A DNA stretch of 64,000 bases from Nematopogon swammerdamellus (lineage: Eukaryota > Arthropoda > Insecta > Lepidoptera > Adelidae): positions 15,037,347 through 15,101,346 of the forward strand of contig OX336355.1 of assembly GCA_946902875.1 (NCBI GenBank). The letters run 5' to 3'. Position 1 is the stretch's first letter. Every line of letters starts with the position of its first letter. The position numbers were made by a program, and so were the translations under genes. Of this stretch, positions 53,836 to 64,000 are shown one piece after another. The notes below the pieces were generated by a model. That model had not been told where the DNA came from. It did no database searches and was given only the letters and a program-made list of their open reading frames with translations.

Positions 53836-54330
53836 GTTCGGTTGGTACATGGAGTCAATTATGTCAAAATGTAGCTGAGTTGCTGGCAACACAGCGTGTT
53901 GCCGAGTCCATGGCAAGCTTAGGGTTGCCATCCGTCCGGGTTTCCCCGGACAGGGTCAGGGTTTTTAGGGTGTCCGGGGAAGTCCGGGTGGGGTTTTTTA
54001 ATCATCCTAGGTTTTTAAATACCGCTCCAAATGTTCGTTTCTCGTGTCTCGGCTCGGCGAACCCATGCTAGTTTCTCTTTTAATGCAATGCTAAGAAAAT
54101 TATTACATTTTTATTTTGTGTCAGGGTTTTGTCCAAAATGTCAGGGGTTTTATATTTTCTTGTCCTAGTTTTACCAACATGGAGATTGCGACCCTACTCT
54201 CGCTCAATGTTTAACAAAAATAAAAGAATGCATGTGCGGTCCACATACGAAGTGCACGCATTAGCTCAAAGAAGCTCACATTGCAAAATAAACTGAAAAA
54301 AAAGTTTTTGTTTTTAATAAAACTAAAATT
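53836..54330. other. Intergenic, GTCCGGG-rich block
   Basis: 53930-54000 repeats TCCGGG/GTCAGGG-like motifs. No gene. Confidence 0.45.
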
Positions 54331-54334
54331 ATAC

Positions 54335-54690
54335 ATACATACATACCACACGCTCTATCCCGACAATCGGGGTAAGCAGAGTAATCTGTAGTGCTGCAAG
54401 AACTCTGGTAAATTATAGCACAACACCGACAACCACGTTTAGCAGAGTATTAGGACAAGATAACTATCAAGCAGCATGTAAGGCACACACGAAGACACCT
54501 ACTTGCCTGACTCGGTGGAAGAACCGTACCAAGGTGAGAGGTGGCTACGCTGTCGCTGTTTAGCACGGCTTCTCGTTCTTATCCCTTAGTCGCCTTTTAC
54601 CGTACCGCAGTACTGTGTGGGGCCAGTACTTAAAAAGAATATCCCCACGGCATCTCTCCCCGCGCATGTCGTAAAAAATATTCATTCTAT
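54335..54690 (-). repeat. Dispersed repeat C
   Basis: Nearly complete: CATACCACACGCTCTATCCC, ACAAGATAACTATCAAGCAG, GTGAGAGGTGGCTACGCTG and GGCCAGTACTTAAAAAGAAT. Another unoccupied copy of the LINE target at 60.9 kb. Confidence 0.75.
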
Positions 54691-55640
54691 TATTCATAAT
54701 GTGTATTGTTATTCTGTGAGCGAGAAGGTCGAAACGAATGACAATAAATAGTTTTTTATTTCACAGTTTTTTTAGAAATTTTTTGCTATTAATGTACGTA
54801 TTAATGTACTCGCTTTCCAAACCGATCTTGACCAAATAAATGGGACCACACGGGAAGCACCAGCTTTAAAATAAAAAAAGAATCATCAAAATCGGTTCAC
54901 TCAGTCGAAAGTTCTAACTAACGTAACAAACATAAAAAAAAAATTTTATACAGTCGAATTGAGAACCTCCTCCTTTTTTTGAAGTCGGTTAAAAACAAAT
55001 ACCACAGTGATGTACTATGCATGCAAGTACATTTTCTGTTTCTGTGGTAGCGCGTGTTATCTCTTCGGCGGTTTGCCACAAGTGGGCGCAGTCGCGAAGC
55101 CAACACTCGATAGATAAAGAATTAATGGAATCAAATCTAAAGATAAATCAATCAAGGCACTGCTCGCAGAAACTGCAAAATCAACAAACTAATTTGCGAT
55201 TGCGTTCAAACAATTTATTTTTTTGTGCACTGTACTAAACTGTCGTGTCTGTCCTGGTGTTCAGAGAATTATTATAAATATGTATGAGTATATTTAAGAA
55301 GGTCAAAATAAGCAAGTTTAGATAAAAAAAAACTTAAAGCGTGCGGAACCGGAAGTAAATTTTTACGTACCTACCTACGGAAGTTGCAAACAATTCACGG
55401 GGAGGGGAAAAAAATTGCTTGTTTTCAACTGACCAAACTTAAGTTTATCTGATCATCCTTGATTGTACGTTAATGAATGGGTTTGCTAACTTAATTCTAG
55501 AATTACTAACAAATGCGTTAGAGTTCTAAATACAATGTTATGAGCTGTTAATTAAATCTTAGACGAGTATTGCATTAATTTCTCACAATGACTCATGAAT
55601 AGTTCGGTTACGTACGAATTCAGTTCTCATTAGCCATTCA
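54691..55640. other. Intergenic, no gene seen
   Basis: AT-rich. No coding exon or repeat family recognised, apart from a short segment near 54830-54990 (AATCGGTTCACTCAGTCG, TTGAAGTCGGTTAAAA) that looks like retroelement tail. Confidence 0.45.
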
Positions 55641-56008
55641 TTATGTAACCGGCGGCGGACCCGCGAGCACATAGACGCCGCCGGCTTTCACTCGGTCGTC
55701 GACAATGAAATAACAAGTGGCGGCCGTATTTACACAACTGACTGCGCCCGCTTCAAGATAAAGACGAACCGCAAAAATTGTAGTCCGTTCGACCGGCGTA
55801 TCTTATCATAACCGCTCTATTGATCGGTCGCCATATATCACCAAGGTCTCGCTCTATATGGGCGGGCCGGCTTTTATTGTGCAATTTATTCAATAGACGT
55901 GTAAAGTGCTATGTGTCAAATGGATTATGTGTGTGCCTAACTCGAGCTGGTGATGTAACTAATAGGAAAATAATAATTGCGGTTTTGTGATACCGGCGAG
56001 ACGAGGAA
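55641..56008 (+). promoter_or_regulatory. Likely promoter/5' UTR of the 421-codon gene
   Basis: GC-richer than its surroundings, free of recognised repeats, with two GATAAG-type sites (about 55758 and 55804) and a TATATGGGCGGG stretch near 55855. It leads directly into the ATG at 56009. No TSS can be fixed from sequence alone. Confidence 0.45.
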
Positions 56009-57274
56009 ATGGCCGTATCGCCCACGCTCAGCATCAAGTCGAGGGAAATCATCGGGACGGACGCGTTCAGTCGGCGGCGCGACGTGTTCGGCCAGCACGA
56101 CACCGTGTTTCTTCCCTCACCGACGAGCCTCTCTCCCACCAGCATGGAGGTGGAGCAGGTGTCCGAGCGAGGTGAGAACATCTCCAGCTTCCGACGGGGC
56201 CCCGCCTACTCGAGCATGCGCGAGACTAGACGGGACGACATCAGGAACGAGCTGGGCTTCAGGGAGAGGAAACTCTCAGACAACTTCACCTCGGACCTCA
56301 ACCAGAGCGACATCGACTACCGGCACAGCATGACCGAGAGGACGCGGCGCATCTCCAAGCTTCGACGAGACTTCTTAACGTCGAACCTGCACGAACCGAC
56401 CAACGTCGATCCGTTCGCACGGACCAACAGCAGGGCGTCGATGCCGTCACCGATACGTAGCACTAGCGGATCGTACAAAATCACGAGCCCCAACATTTAC
56501 AAGTTTCCCTTCGCGGAGCCTTACGCTACACCGCCGCCGACGAGAAAAGTTTTCCTCGATTTGGACCCGGTCGAAGTTGACGGGGAATCCAAGGAAAATA
56601 AGGACCCCGAAGGAGAATCGGTGAGTCCCAATAAACACCAGAGTCTCCCCGTCGACAACAAGGAACTAGATCATCACAAGCTGTTCAACGAGCTCCTTAA
56701 GAGATACTCTCCGCAACCGAAGCCGATCGACTGGTCACTGCCTCCTACCAAGCCGCGGGTCGTCGCCGCTCTGCATAAATCGAACAGCATAGAAGGCCCC
56801 GATGACAAGCTGGAAATTACGGAAGAAAAATTAGAAATAACAGAAGAAAAACCCGAGGAAAAATTAGAAATCGCAGAAGACCCACTACACATTAAGGAAG
56901 AAACCGATGATCCTAAGCCCTTGGCCGACGAGCGAAATAATCAACCGACAGAGAATCAACACGTACAAGATGAGGTGGACGCGAACAAGAGGACATCCAG
57001 CGACAATAAGGAGGTCAATGGACAGGTGAAAGATTCTTCCGATGAATTAGATGAGAAGTACGATGAAGTGCCCGAAATTCCCAAAATCTCGAGGCAAAAC
57101 AGCCGGGACTCGCAGCCCAGGAGGAGTCTGGCGAAAGATGACAATATTCCTGCGCTGCTCGAGAAGATATCCCACGAGGACGGAGTGCCCGATCCGGAGG
57201 ACGCGAAAGGCAAGAGGAAGGTCAAGCGCAAGAGAAGTTTCCTCGATAAACTGTTGAATAGGAACAAAAAGTGA
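56009..57274 (+). CDS. Uncharacterised charged, disordered protein, 421 residues
   Basis: I do not recognise this protein. The start is the first ATG after a stop-rich leader, in a fair context (GAGGAAATGG). A single uninterrupted frame with coding-like codon use in a repeat-free segment supports a real gene. Residues 1-180 are rich in Ser, Arg and Asp, with a basic run RTRRISKLRRDFLTSNLHEP (about 110-130). Residues 265-292 repeat KLEITEEKLEITEEK and EEKLEIAED. Most of the rest is acidic and likely disordered. The C-terminus, KGKRKVKRKRSFLDKLLNRN and two more Lys, is strongly basic and could be a nuclear signal or bind lipid or nucleic acid. No membrane segment or enzyme motif. A cytoskeletal or scaffold role is possible but unproven. 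AATAAA follows 41 bp after the stop. Confidence 0.75.
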   Translation: MAVSPTLSIKSREIIGTDAFSRRRDVFGQHDTVFLPSPTSLSPTSMEVEQVSERGENISSFRRGPAYSSMRETRRDDIRNELGFRERKLSDNFTSDLNQSDIDYRHSMTERTRRISKLRRDFLTSNLHEPTNVDPFARTNSRASMPSPIRSTSGSYKITSPNIYKFPFAEPYATPPPTRKVFLDLDPVEVDGESKENKDPEGESVSPNKHQSLPVDNKELDHHKLFNELLKRYSPQPKPIDWSLPPTKPRVVAALHKSNSIEGPDDKLEITEEKLEITEEKPEEKLEIAEDPLHIKEETDDPKPLADERNNQPTENQHVQDEVDANKRTSSDNKEVNGQVKDSSDELDEKYDEVPEIPKISRQNSRDSQPRRSLAKDDNIPALLEKISHEDGVPDPEDAKGKRKVKRKRSFLDKLLNRNKK

Positions 57275-57314
57275 ATGCACAGTTTTCCGGCGTTACAAAG
57301 TTTTGTATCTAGCG

Positions 57315-57320
57315 AATAAA
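57315..57320 (+). terminator. Poly(A) signal of the 421-codon gene
   Basis: AATAAA in AGCGAATAAATATG, 41 bp after the TGA stop. Confidence 0.6.
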
Positions 57321-57519
57321 TATGTTTGTACTGAATTAAAGAAATTGAGGCCACATCCGCACAGACTTTGATGACTTGAGGTCGAAAGTTCAAGTGTCGA
57401 GCGCCGACATCGTTCATCAACACTTACACTTTGGAGAAAATGTAATCGTCATTCGCTACCTCGTTGTACTGGGATACTTTCATGGGACTTGTTTTTAATT
57501 TTAAATTATTATTTTTTAT

Positions 57520-57622
57520 TTTATTTGGTATGGGTGTCTGATTCGGAGAGGCCAAAGCACATGCTCCGACAAGCCAATATCACCTCCGAGAAGGTAGGTG
57601 CCATACCGGAGACTACCCTTTT
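57520..57622 (-). mobile_element. SINE family A, 3' fragment, minus strand
   Basis: TTTTATTTGGTATGGGTG, GGCCAAAGCACATGCTCCGA and GAAGGTAGGTGCCATACCGG. Confidence 0.75.
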
Positions 57623-57934
57623 TTTTTAAATAATTCATAGCTATATCTGCCAAAGATAAGTGCTGTTTGATCCCTTTCAAAGAAAAATAAGTTTAGGTTG
57701 GTAAAAATACTTCATTCAATATTTTCTGTATTATTTAATGTTCATATAGAAATAAGGTATTCGTTATCGTATCACAAACTGAAGCAGGTTTTATCAGCAC
57801 TAGATAAAGGCGCCAGCGTGACACTTCGCTGTATCACTAAGTGTGCCTACTATTAAACCTATCTTTCCGTTTTCAATTAACGATGTACCTTAGCATACAT
57901 TTATTTATTCATGCGAATAGTACCTACATAAAAG

Positions 57935-58105
57935 AATAACCCCACTGCATCTCTCCCCGTGTATGTCGTAAAAGGCGACTAAGGGATATGACTCCATTCT
58001 TATATTACTAGGCACCAGTGGCACCAAGTTCACTCGGTGTTATGGGCTGACATCACGGATGTTGTAGGTGATGTAGCCAACTGTGTCGGTTTCCATAAAA
58101 AAAAA
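57935..58105 (+). mobile_element. SINE family B, internally deleted
   Basis: CCCCACTGCATCTCTCCCCG and GTCGTAAAAGGCGACTAAGG are joined directly to TGGGCTGACATCACGGATGT and an A-rich tail; the middle of the body is lost. Confidence 0.75.
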
Positions 58106-58189
58106 CCTACATATTACAAACTCTAGAAATGCTCAATTAGATTCTCGAATTAGATTCTCTTTTCACTGAGGCATCTCTGCTCTGGCTAT

Positions 58190-58457
58190 ACATGGTGTTG
58201 CAACCCCAACCGTAAAACCCGAAAGGGGATTCTGTACGTGAAATAGAACTTTTGTCCTACGACTTTTTTATATGAAAAAAAAAAAATTTTTTTTCTCCAT
58301 ACATTTTGAGAATAGGTATTTAATATTTGTATGGAAAAAATACTTTTTTTTTGTTTCAAAACATTTTTTTTCTTCACAGAAGTTGTTTAGTTTCACATAA
58401 TAGAATAACCCCCTTATGTCAGTTAAAAATATTACGGGCGCAACTGCAACACCGTGT
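58190..58457. mobile_element. MITE with ACATGGTGTTGCA ends
   Basis: ACATGGTGTTGCA at the left and TGCAACACCGTGT at the right, preceded and followed by TAT. The interior is A/T-run-rich and palindromic (GGGGATTCTGTACGTG; TAACCCCCTTATGTCAG). Confidence 0.65.
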
Positions 58458-58965
58458 ATATACACAATGAATTTTATAAACGCGATCGCATGCATAGCTA
58501 GGTGATGTATAAAACAGTGCATTTAAATAAATAATATATTCGAAGAATTATCTACTCACTGGAAAGCAATACATTTTTTATAACAATTTTTACTTTGTAT
58601 GTTTTTTTTACACCCGTTATGGTGAATAGAAGTGTATTAAAAGTGTTAATAATAATGGTATTTTTAACAAAACACCAACTACAACAATTTACACTCATTT
58701 GCGGCCATAAAAGGGTTAAAAGACAGTATGAAGCCTAGTCAGGTCTGTCCTATCTCAATGTCAATAGAGCATCAGTAAATGCTTATCAACATGTAACCCA
58801 CGGAATATGGAGTAGCTAGAAGGGCCATCGAACATGGGCGCTGGCAGAAAAATACCCAGGGGTTCAGCCAGGCCTCACGCACTCTATGTACTTGCGCGCG
58901 CTAACTACCTACCGCCCGACGGGCCGCCGGCGGTCTTTTTCAGTGGAAATTCGTCAGCCGCGCGA

Positions 58966-59040
58966 AGTATATATAGACGCTCGCCCACGCAACTGCGCGC
59001 AGCTGCAAAGCAATAACCAATTTACACTCGATCGTTAAGG
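58966..59040 (+). promoter_or_regulatory. Possible TATA-type core promoter
   Basis: GAAGTATATATAGACGCTCG lies in an isolated GC-rich block (58850-59020) and is followed by a GC-rich, CA-containing leader about 30 bp downstream. No attached exon can be identified; the next segment (59040-59130) is a repeat related to 25785-25880. Confidence 0.35.
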
Positions 59041-60334
59041 TACATTTTCGCACGCAGCGATTGGCGATGTGAAACAGTAGGCTATTAAAGCCCGAAGGTA
59101 GGAACATTTTCTATTGAGTGATTTATCTGTTACGAAGTAACTATTAAGTAATCTGTGGTTCAGCCTTAAATTTTTCATTATACATATTTTGTGCTACCAT
59201 TAACCGTTAACATATACCTAAATAAGTAAGATAGATAGATAGAAAATGCTTTATTGCTCCAAGAAACATTCAAGAGTAATAAGTAGATTAAAAAATGTAC
59301 CTAAGGTGAAAAGGCGGACTTATCCCTTACAGAGATTTCTTAGAGTCAACCTTTGGATGTTTGAGAATCGACCCTTCTCCTACGGAGCGGCCGATATCGG
59401 CCGCTTTATACATTATTATAGTGCAATGTAATGTATGTAAGTAGGAATGCAAAAGAGTTGAGCGTGAGAATTGAAGATAAAATAATAATAACAATACTTT
59501 TAATAATACATGTAAGTACATGCTAGTTAAATAAAAAGCCATACTTGTGTTAATACATATAAATTACTAAATATATAGTATTGATAATATACAAATTAAT
59601 ATACACACACATATTTACTTGTGAAATGAAACAAAACAATTTTTTTTAGGGTTTTCACTTCACACTTTCCGAGATAACACAGTGTGAGGTGTTTTCTTAA
59701 TACGGGAAGCAATTAATAAGGCTAAGCTAAGAATGTTTTGTTCCATTCAATTCCTATGTCCAGCAGTGGATCGATACAGGCTGATGATGATAATCGTTTT
59801 TGAGCGCCGCTAAAAGGGCCTGGGAGCCAAGGGGAGTAGTACTATTTTGAGTCAAAGGGACTCAAAGGGTTGAAAATTATAAAATCCTTGAAAAGGGTTT
59901 TCATTTCAATAGATATCATGTTGATCCCAGGATTCCCAACGTGGCACCTGGCACCCATGATGGAACAGCCGTACTATTGAACTTGTATTGAAAACACGAT
60001 GACTTAAGCCTTTTTAGTCCGTACTACGATAAAATCATTCTACTCAGACATGCGCCTACTGCGTCTGCACTGAGTCAGGTGATCTCGCGCCTAGTATGAA
60101 GTAAGCCAACCGGTACATACTCGCGGCGCGCCTCTTCTTCCCCTCTAATCAACTCAAATGCTCTGTGTCTCGCAACCCAATAAAAAATGACTCATCGTCT
60201 ATTCCCGTGAAGATTTCACTTATTGAGGTAAATTAAGGTTTCATGATAAAGGATATATATGTTTGGTGGAGAACCTTGTGATATCGCTTTGTGTAAAATT
60301 CAGGTCAACGCTTGTCACTCTATTGGTTCCTTTA
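59041..60334. other. Intergenic; retroelement tail, otherwise no gene
   Basis: 59041-59160 is a diverged copy of 25785-25880. 59230-59350 is a (GATA)n-flanked retroelement tail with AATGCTTTATTGCTCCAAG. The rest is AT-rich without features I can name. Confidence 0.5.
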
Positions 60335-60645
60335 TTAGGGTTCCGTATCCGTCGTACTACTAAGCCTACGCCGTCTGTCTGTCTGTCTGTCCGAGGTCTG
60401 TATCTCTTGAACCGTAATAGGTAGCCCGTTGAAATTTTCACAGAATATGTGATATTATAGCCGATATATCAACAAATAATAAAAATAAGAAAAAGTAAAA
60501 AATTCACGGGGGTCCCCATACAAGAAACTAAAAAGTGTATGCGCGCCATCTACCTAAAACAGTATGAAGCAGCGCTGACCATGACATGGCAATACGGAAC
60601 CCTCGGTGCGCGAGTTCGACTCGCACTTGGCCATTTTTTTTGTTT
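60335..60645 (+). repeat. Repeat D, near-complete reference copy
   Basis: From TTAGGGTTCCGTATCCGTCG through (GTCT)n and GTAGCCCGTTGAAATTTTCA to ACCCTCGGTGCGCGAGTTCG and ACTCGCACTTGGCC. The terminal GAGTTCGACTC resembles a polymerase III B-box. Confidence 0.75.
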
Positions 60646-60649
60646 AACC

Positions 60650-62715
60650 GGCTTTAAGTACTGTGTGTGGCCGGTACATAAAAAGAATAATCCCACTGCA
60701 TCGCTCCCCGTGCATGTCGTAAGAGGAGACTAAGAGATGAGGATAAGATGCCTAATGCTAAAGGGCGACGGGGCTAGCCACCTCTCACCTTGGTGCAGTC
60801 TTTCCACCGAGTCATGCAGCAGGTGGGCCTTCGTGCCTTACTTGCTGCTTGATAGTTATCTTCTTCTTCTTGGTGGGCATTTTCCGCATGTAGGTCTCAC
60901 TGTTTGGACCCGTTGTGCGTATCACCCCGGCCGCTACTCCATCCAGCCCAGCTCCTTCCAGAAGTCCTGCAGGCGTCCGACGTCCTTGCAGGCCTCTTGG
61001 AGTGTCCTCGGGTTTTTGAGGATGATTGCCCGCTCATTTGCCACCCCCTCGCACTGTAGCAGCACGTGGCATGGCGTTTCTTCAGCCCCCATGCAACCCC
61101 TGCACAGAGGGCTATCTGTTTTACCTATAATGAATAAGTGCTTATTTAGTGGATAGTGTCCAGTTAAGGTTCCCACCACCAATCTGATTTTACCTTTGTT
61201 TAGCTGTAGTATACCCTTTGTGAGCTTCCTGTTGATGGTTGGCACCGCCGCTCTTGTCTGCTTGCAGTCGTTTATTTGTGACCATAGCTGTTGGTGTCGG
61301 TCTTTTGCGTGTCCTCTGATCCATGACCTTAGTTGATTAAACGGGAGGGGCACTATCGGCTCAGGTCCATCGACCACCCACCCTGCTCCTCTCCTTGCCA
61401 GTTGGTCTGCTGCGTCGTTGCCTAAACACCCACTGTGTCCTTTTATCCACTGAAGGGTGACTCTGTTATGTTTGGCGATAACCTCTAGTGCTTGGTGGCA
61501 TTCCAAAATGAGGCTTGATTTAAGGGTGTTGTTGGTTAAGGCTTGGAGTACCGAAGCGCTGTCGGATAGTATGCGTATGCCATACTCCTTGATCTTTTTG
61601 TTTGCTATGCTGTATGCTGCTTGTGTTATTGCAACACATTCGGCTTGGAATATGCTGTTATACTTGCCCAGTGGCATGGCTGACCTTATGTTTAGGTCCA
61701 TTGAGAATATGCCGGCTCCTGTTCCATTTGCTGTTTTGGATCCATCCGTGTAGACGTCTATTTCGCGTGTGGAATTCTTCTGCTCTTCGTGGAGTTGTAT
61801 GTTGTATCCCTTAACAAAAATATGTGTGGCCGGTATTCTGTCACATATAGCTGTTAGCATTGGTTTTTGTTTAATTGTGTCTGTTAGGCTGGTACCGTGC
61901 CTGCCTGGGTTATTGCCCCAGGTACCAGATAGTTTTAGTCTGAAAGGTGCTGCCGTTGCCTCCTGTTGTACGAAGATGTGCAGCGGTAGTATTCCCAGTA
62001 GCACTTCCAGTGCCGCCGTTGAGGTTGTTCTCATGCAGCCAGTTGTTGATACACACGCTAGCCGTTGTAGGCTTTGAAGCTTCTGTTGTGCGGTTGTAAG
62101 TTTGGTCCTTGACCACCAAACAATCGCGCCATATGTTAACATCGGTCTGATGACTGTTGTATACAGCCATTGTATTATGTGCGGTTGTAATCCCCATGTT
62201 TTACCCAACATTCTTCTACATTGCCAGAATGTGATTTTAGCTTTGTTTATCTTGTTGGTCAGGTGTTTATCCCAGTTTAGTTTTCTATCCAGAATCACAC
62301 CTAGGTATTTTACCTCAGGTGATAATTTGAGAGGTTCCCCAAATAGTTTGGGCATTGGTAGGTCTGGTGTGAGTTTTCTTTTATTGGTGAACAGAACCAG
62401 CTCTGTTTTCGCCGGATTTATGGCTAGTTCATTGTCTGTACACCATCTTTCTGTCGTTTGCAGTCCGCTCTGCATGAGTTCACATATGATCTTCTCATTG
62501 CTGCCGTTGATGATTATGACTATGTCGTCTGCGTAGCCTACCGTGTAATAGCCGATTTCGTTCAGTCTGCTTATTAGATAGTTATCTTGTCCGAATACTT
62601 TGTTAAACGTGGTGTTCGGAGTTTTGCTGTAATTTACCAGAGTACTTGCAGATGGTACACCGATTACTCTGCTTACCCCGATTGTCGGGATAAAGCGTGT
62701 GGTGTGCGTATGGTT
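60650..62715 (+). repeat. Dispersed repeat C split by a LINE
   Basis: 60655-60862 and 62577-62715 together make one C repeat, as shown by the unsplit copies at 22375-22685 and 54335-54690. Confidence 0.8.
60863..62576 (-). mobile_element. 5'-truncated LINE with RNase H domain, 12-bp target duplication
   Basis: The minus frame runs from 62576 to the stop at 60934. It begins inside the polymerase at TVGYADDIVIIINGSNE, continues with KTELVLFTNKRKL and VKYLGVILDRKLNWDKHL, then an RNase H domain (EIDVYTDGSK, FQAECVAI, RILSDSASVLQAL, WIKGHSGCLGNDAADQLA) and a Cys/His end (SPLCRGCMGAEETPCHVLL). RNase H places it in the I/R1/LOA-like group. GATAGTTATCTT flanks it at 60851-60862 and 62577-62588. The 3' tail is (GAA)n-like (about three units) rather than poly(A). 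The frame is intact, so the insertion looks young. Confidence 0.88.
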
Positions 62716-62885
62716 TAACCCACCCGCGATTGATTGGTACTACCGAACCACTGACTGAAACGTCGGTCGAAGCGGATATGTAACTAGTTCATATTTTCCA
62801 TCCAGTTCAGTGTAGCCGGCACGACGAAATGCTAGCAATGCTGACATGGTACCTAGTTGCTACAGGAACTCGGTGTAATTGGCTG
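62715..62885 (+). mobile_element. SINE family B fragment
   Basis: TTTAACCCACCCGCGATTG, ACGTCGGTCGAAGCGGATAT and CCAGTTCAGTGTAGCCGGCA are diverged family B motifs directly joined to repeat C. Confidence 0.65.
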
Positions 62886-63125
62886 GCAACGTGAGTCTTA
62901 CGATGTGATTATATGCAGTATAGTATTTCTTTATAATTTGTATTCATTACCCTGAATAATGACGACTTCAAGTACGTTGGCAGAAAGCAGTGGTTCCGTA
63001 CAGATGAATTGGAGAGGCGTTCAGAGTGCTCTTGAAAGACCATCTCCAGCCCCGGATCTACATATTTTGGAGGGGGTGCAAAATCTGAAAATGCCGCCCT
63101 TTTGCTCTCGTTTATTTTTATAGTA
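62886..63125. other. Intergenic, no gene seen
   Basis: Ordinary AT-rich sequence without features I can name. Confidence 0.45.
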
Positions 63126-63127
63126 AA

Positions 63128-63800
63128 ACTAGCTTTTGCCCGCGGCTTCGCTCGCGTGAAATTCGTATTTCAAAGGAAGAAAGTAAGTAACTAAGGCCGA
63201 TCTGCGTTAAGGTAAACGATAAACCTTCTCAACTAAAGTAAGTAACTAAGGGCGAGGCCGAAGGCCGAGCTGCGTTCAGGAAGACGATAAACCTACTCAA
63301 AGAAAGTAAGTAATTGAAGGCGAGGCCTAAGGCCGAGCTGCGTACAGGAAAACTATAAACCTTCTTGAAGAAAGTAAGTAACTGAGGGCGAGGCCGAATG
63401 CGTTCAGAAAGACGATGACCTTTTCGAAGAAATTTAGTAATTGAGGGCGAGGCCGAAGGCCGAGATGCGTTCAGGAAGACTATAAACCTTCTTGATGAAA
63501 GTACGTAACTGAGGGCGAGGCCGAAGGCCGAGCTGCGTTCAGGAAGACGATGACCTTTTCGGAGAAAGTAAGTAACAGAGGGCGAGGCTATAAACCTAGA
63601 CTATAAACCGTCTTGAAGAAAGTAAGTAACTATCGCCCATAGTTACCTACTGTCATCGAGAAGGTTTAGCGTCTTCCAGGATACAGCTCGGCCTTCGGCC
63701 ACGCCCTTAGTTACTTACTTTCTTCGAGAAGGACTTCCTGAACGCAGCTCGACCTTCGGCCTCGCCTCAGTTACTTAATTTCTCCTTTTGAAATACGAAT
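63128..63800. mobile_element. Second foldback element with minisatellite arms
   Basis: Starts CTAGCTTTTGCCCGCGGC and TTCGCTCGCGTGAAATTCG. Plus-oriented units with GGGCGAGGCCGAAGGCCGAG occur about seven times from 63185 to 63590; inverted units (GCTCGGCCTTCGGCCACGCC) follow at 63640-63770; AATACGAATTT closes it near 63793. The inverted end then breaks off into CT-rich sequence. Confidence 0.75.
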
Positions 63801-63870
63801 TTCTTCTCCCTCTCCCTCTCCCTCCCCCTTCCCATCCCCCTTCCCCCCTCCCCTCCCCCGCCCCTTTACT
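63801..63870 (+). repeat. CT-rich simple repeat
   Basis: Polypyrimidine tract with (CTCCCT)n, replacing the expected right end of the foldback element. Confidence 0.8.
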
Positions 63871-63934
63871 GTAATATACACTTAATTTACAGGAAAACGT
63901 AAACGAAAATCCCAATCCTTCTAGTTCTCACAGA

Positions 63935-64000
63935 AAACGCTATGGTACGGAACCCTCTTTACGCGAATTCGACTCGAACTTGACCACTTTTAAAAAAAAA
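63935..64000 (+). repeat. Repeat D, 3' end
   Basis: TATGGTACGGAACCCTCTTT, GAATTCGACTCGAACTTGAC and an A-rich run at the window edge. Confidence 0.65.

Noticed and set aside
60737..62536. Plus-strand frames over the LINE
   Set aside because: Antisense shadows of the reverse-transcriptase/RNase H frame.

Overview
The window is nuclear DNA from an insect, most likely a moth or butterfly. It is AT-rich, its genes are split by long introns, and it is packed with tRNA-derived SINEs, LINE fragments, MITEs and short motifs that I associate with lepidopteran genomes. No species is named and nothing was searched; all gene models are read by eye from splice sites, reading-frame phase and family resemblance.

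Four protein-coding loci can be supported. (1) 16561-10836, minus: a P-element/THAP9-type transposase gene with an N-terminal THAP zinc finger, five tandem copies of one 63-nt exon, and a large catalytic exon carrying one in-frame TGA. (2) 34789-19492, minus: golgin-84 (GOLGA5 family), which I could assemble as nine phase-compatible exons (608 residues) from its conserved N-terminus to its C-terminal membrane anchor. (3) 37791-49289, plus: the RalBP1/RLIP76 orthologue (ten-exon model, 700 residues), whose Ral-binding exon is present in five tandem copies separated by 28-nt spacers. (4) 56009-57274, plus: an intronless-looking 421-codon gene for a disordered charged protein I do not recognise. 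Golgin-84 and RalBP1 lie head to head about 3 kb apart.

Layout: 1-9.8 kb is nested mobile DNA: two copies of one repeat, one split by a 1.5 kb hAT-like element with an 8-bp target duplication, the other by a 2.9 kb insertion with inverted minisatellite arms. 9.8-16.6 kb holds a MITE and the THAP/P-like gene. 19.5-34.8 kb is golgin-84, its introns filled with SINEs, LINE pieces, a 2 kb TIR element and an 840-bp MULE-like palindrome. 35-37.8 kb is intergenic with MITEs. 37.8-49.3 kb is RalBP1, with a partly inverted LINE and many SINEs in introns. 49.3-64 kb is mostly repeats around gene 4, ending with a truncated RNase-H-bearing LINE flanked by a 12-bp target duplication and a second foldback element with minisatellite arms.

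The most striking signal is that two unrelated genes carry five-copy tandem exon arrays with opposite logic. The THAP/P-like exon is symmetric (phase 1-1, 63 nt), so copies can be joined in frame. The RalBP1 exon is asymmetric (phase 2-0, 187 or 178 nt) with spacers probably too short to splice, so only one copy can be used per transcript. Both need checking against assembly error. I see no RNA gene, CRISPR array or prokaryotic feature.
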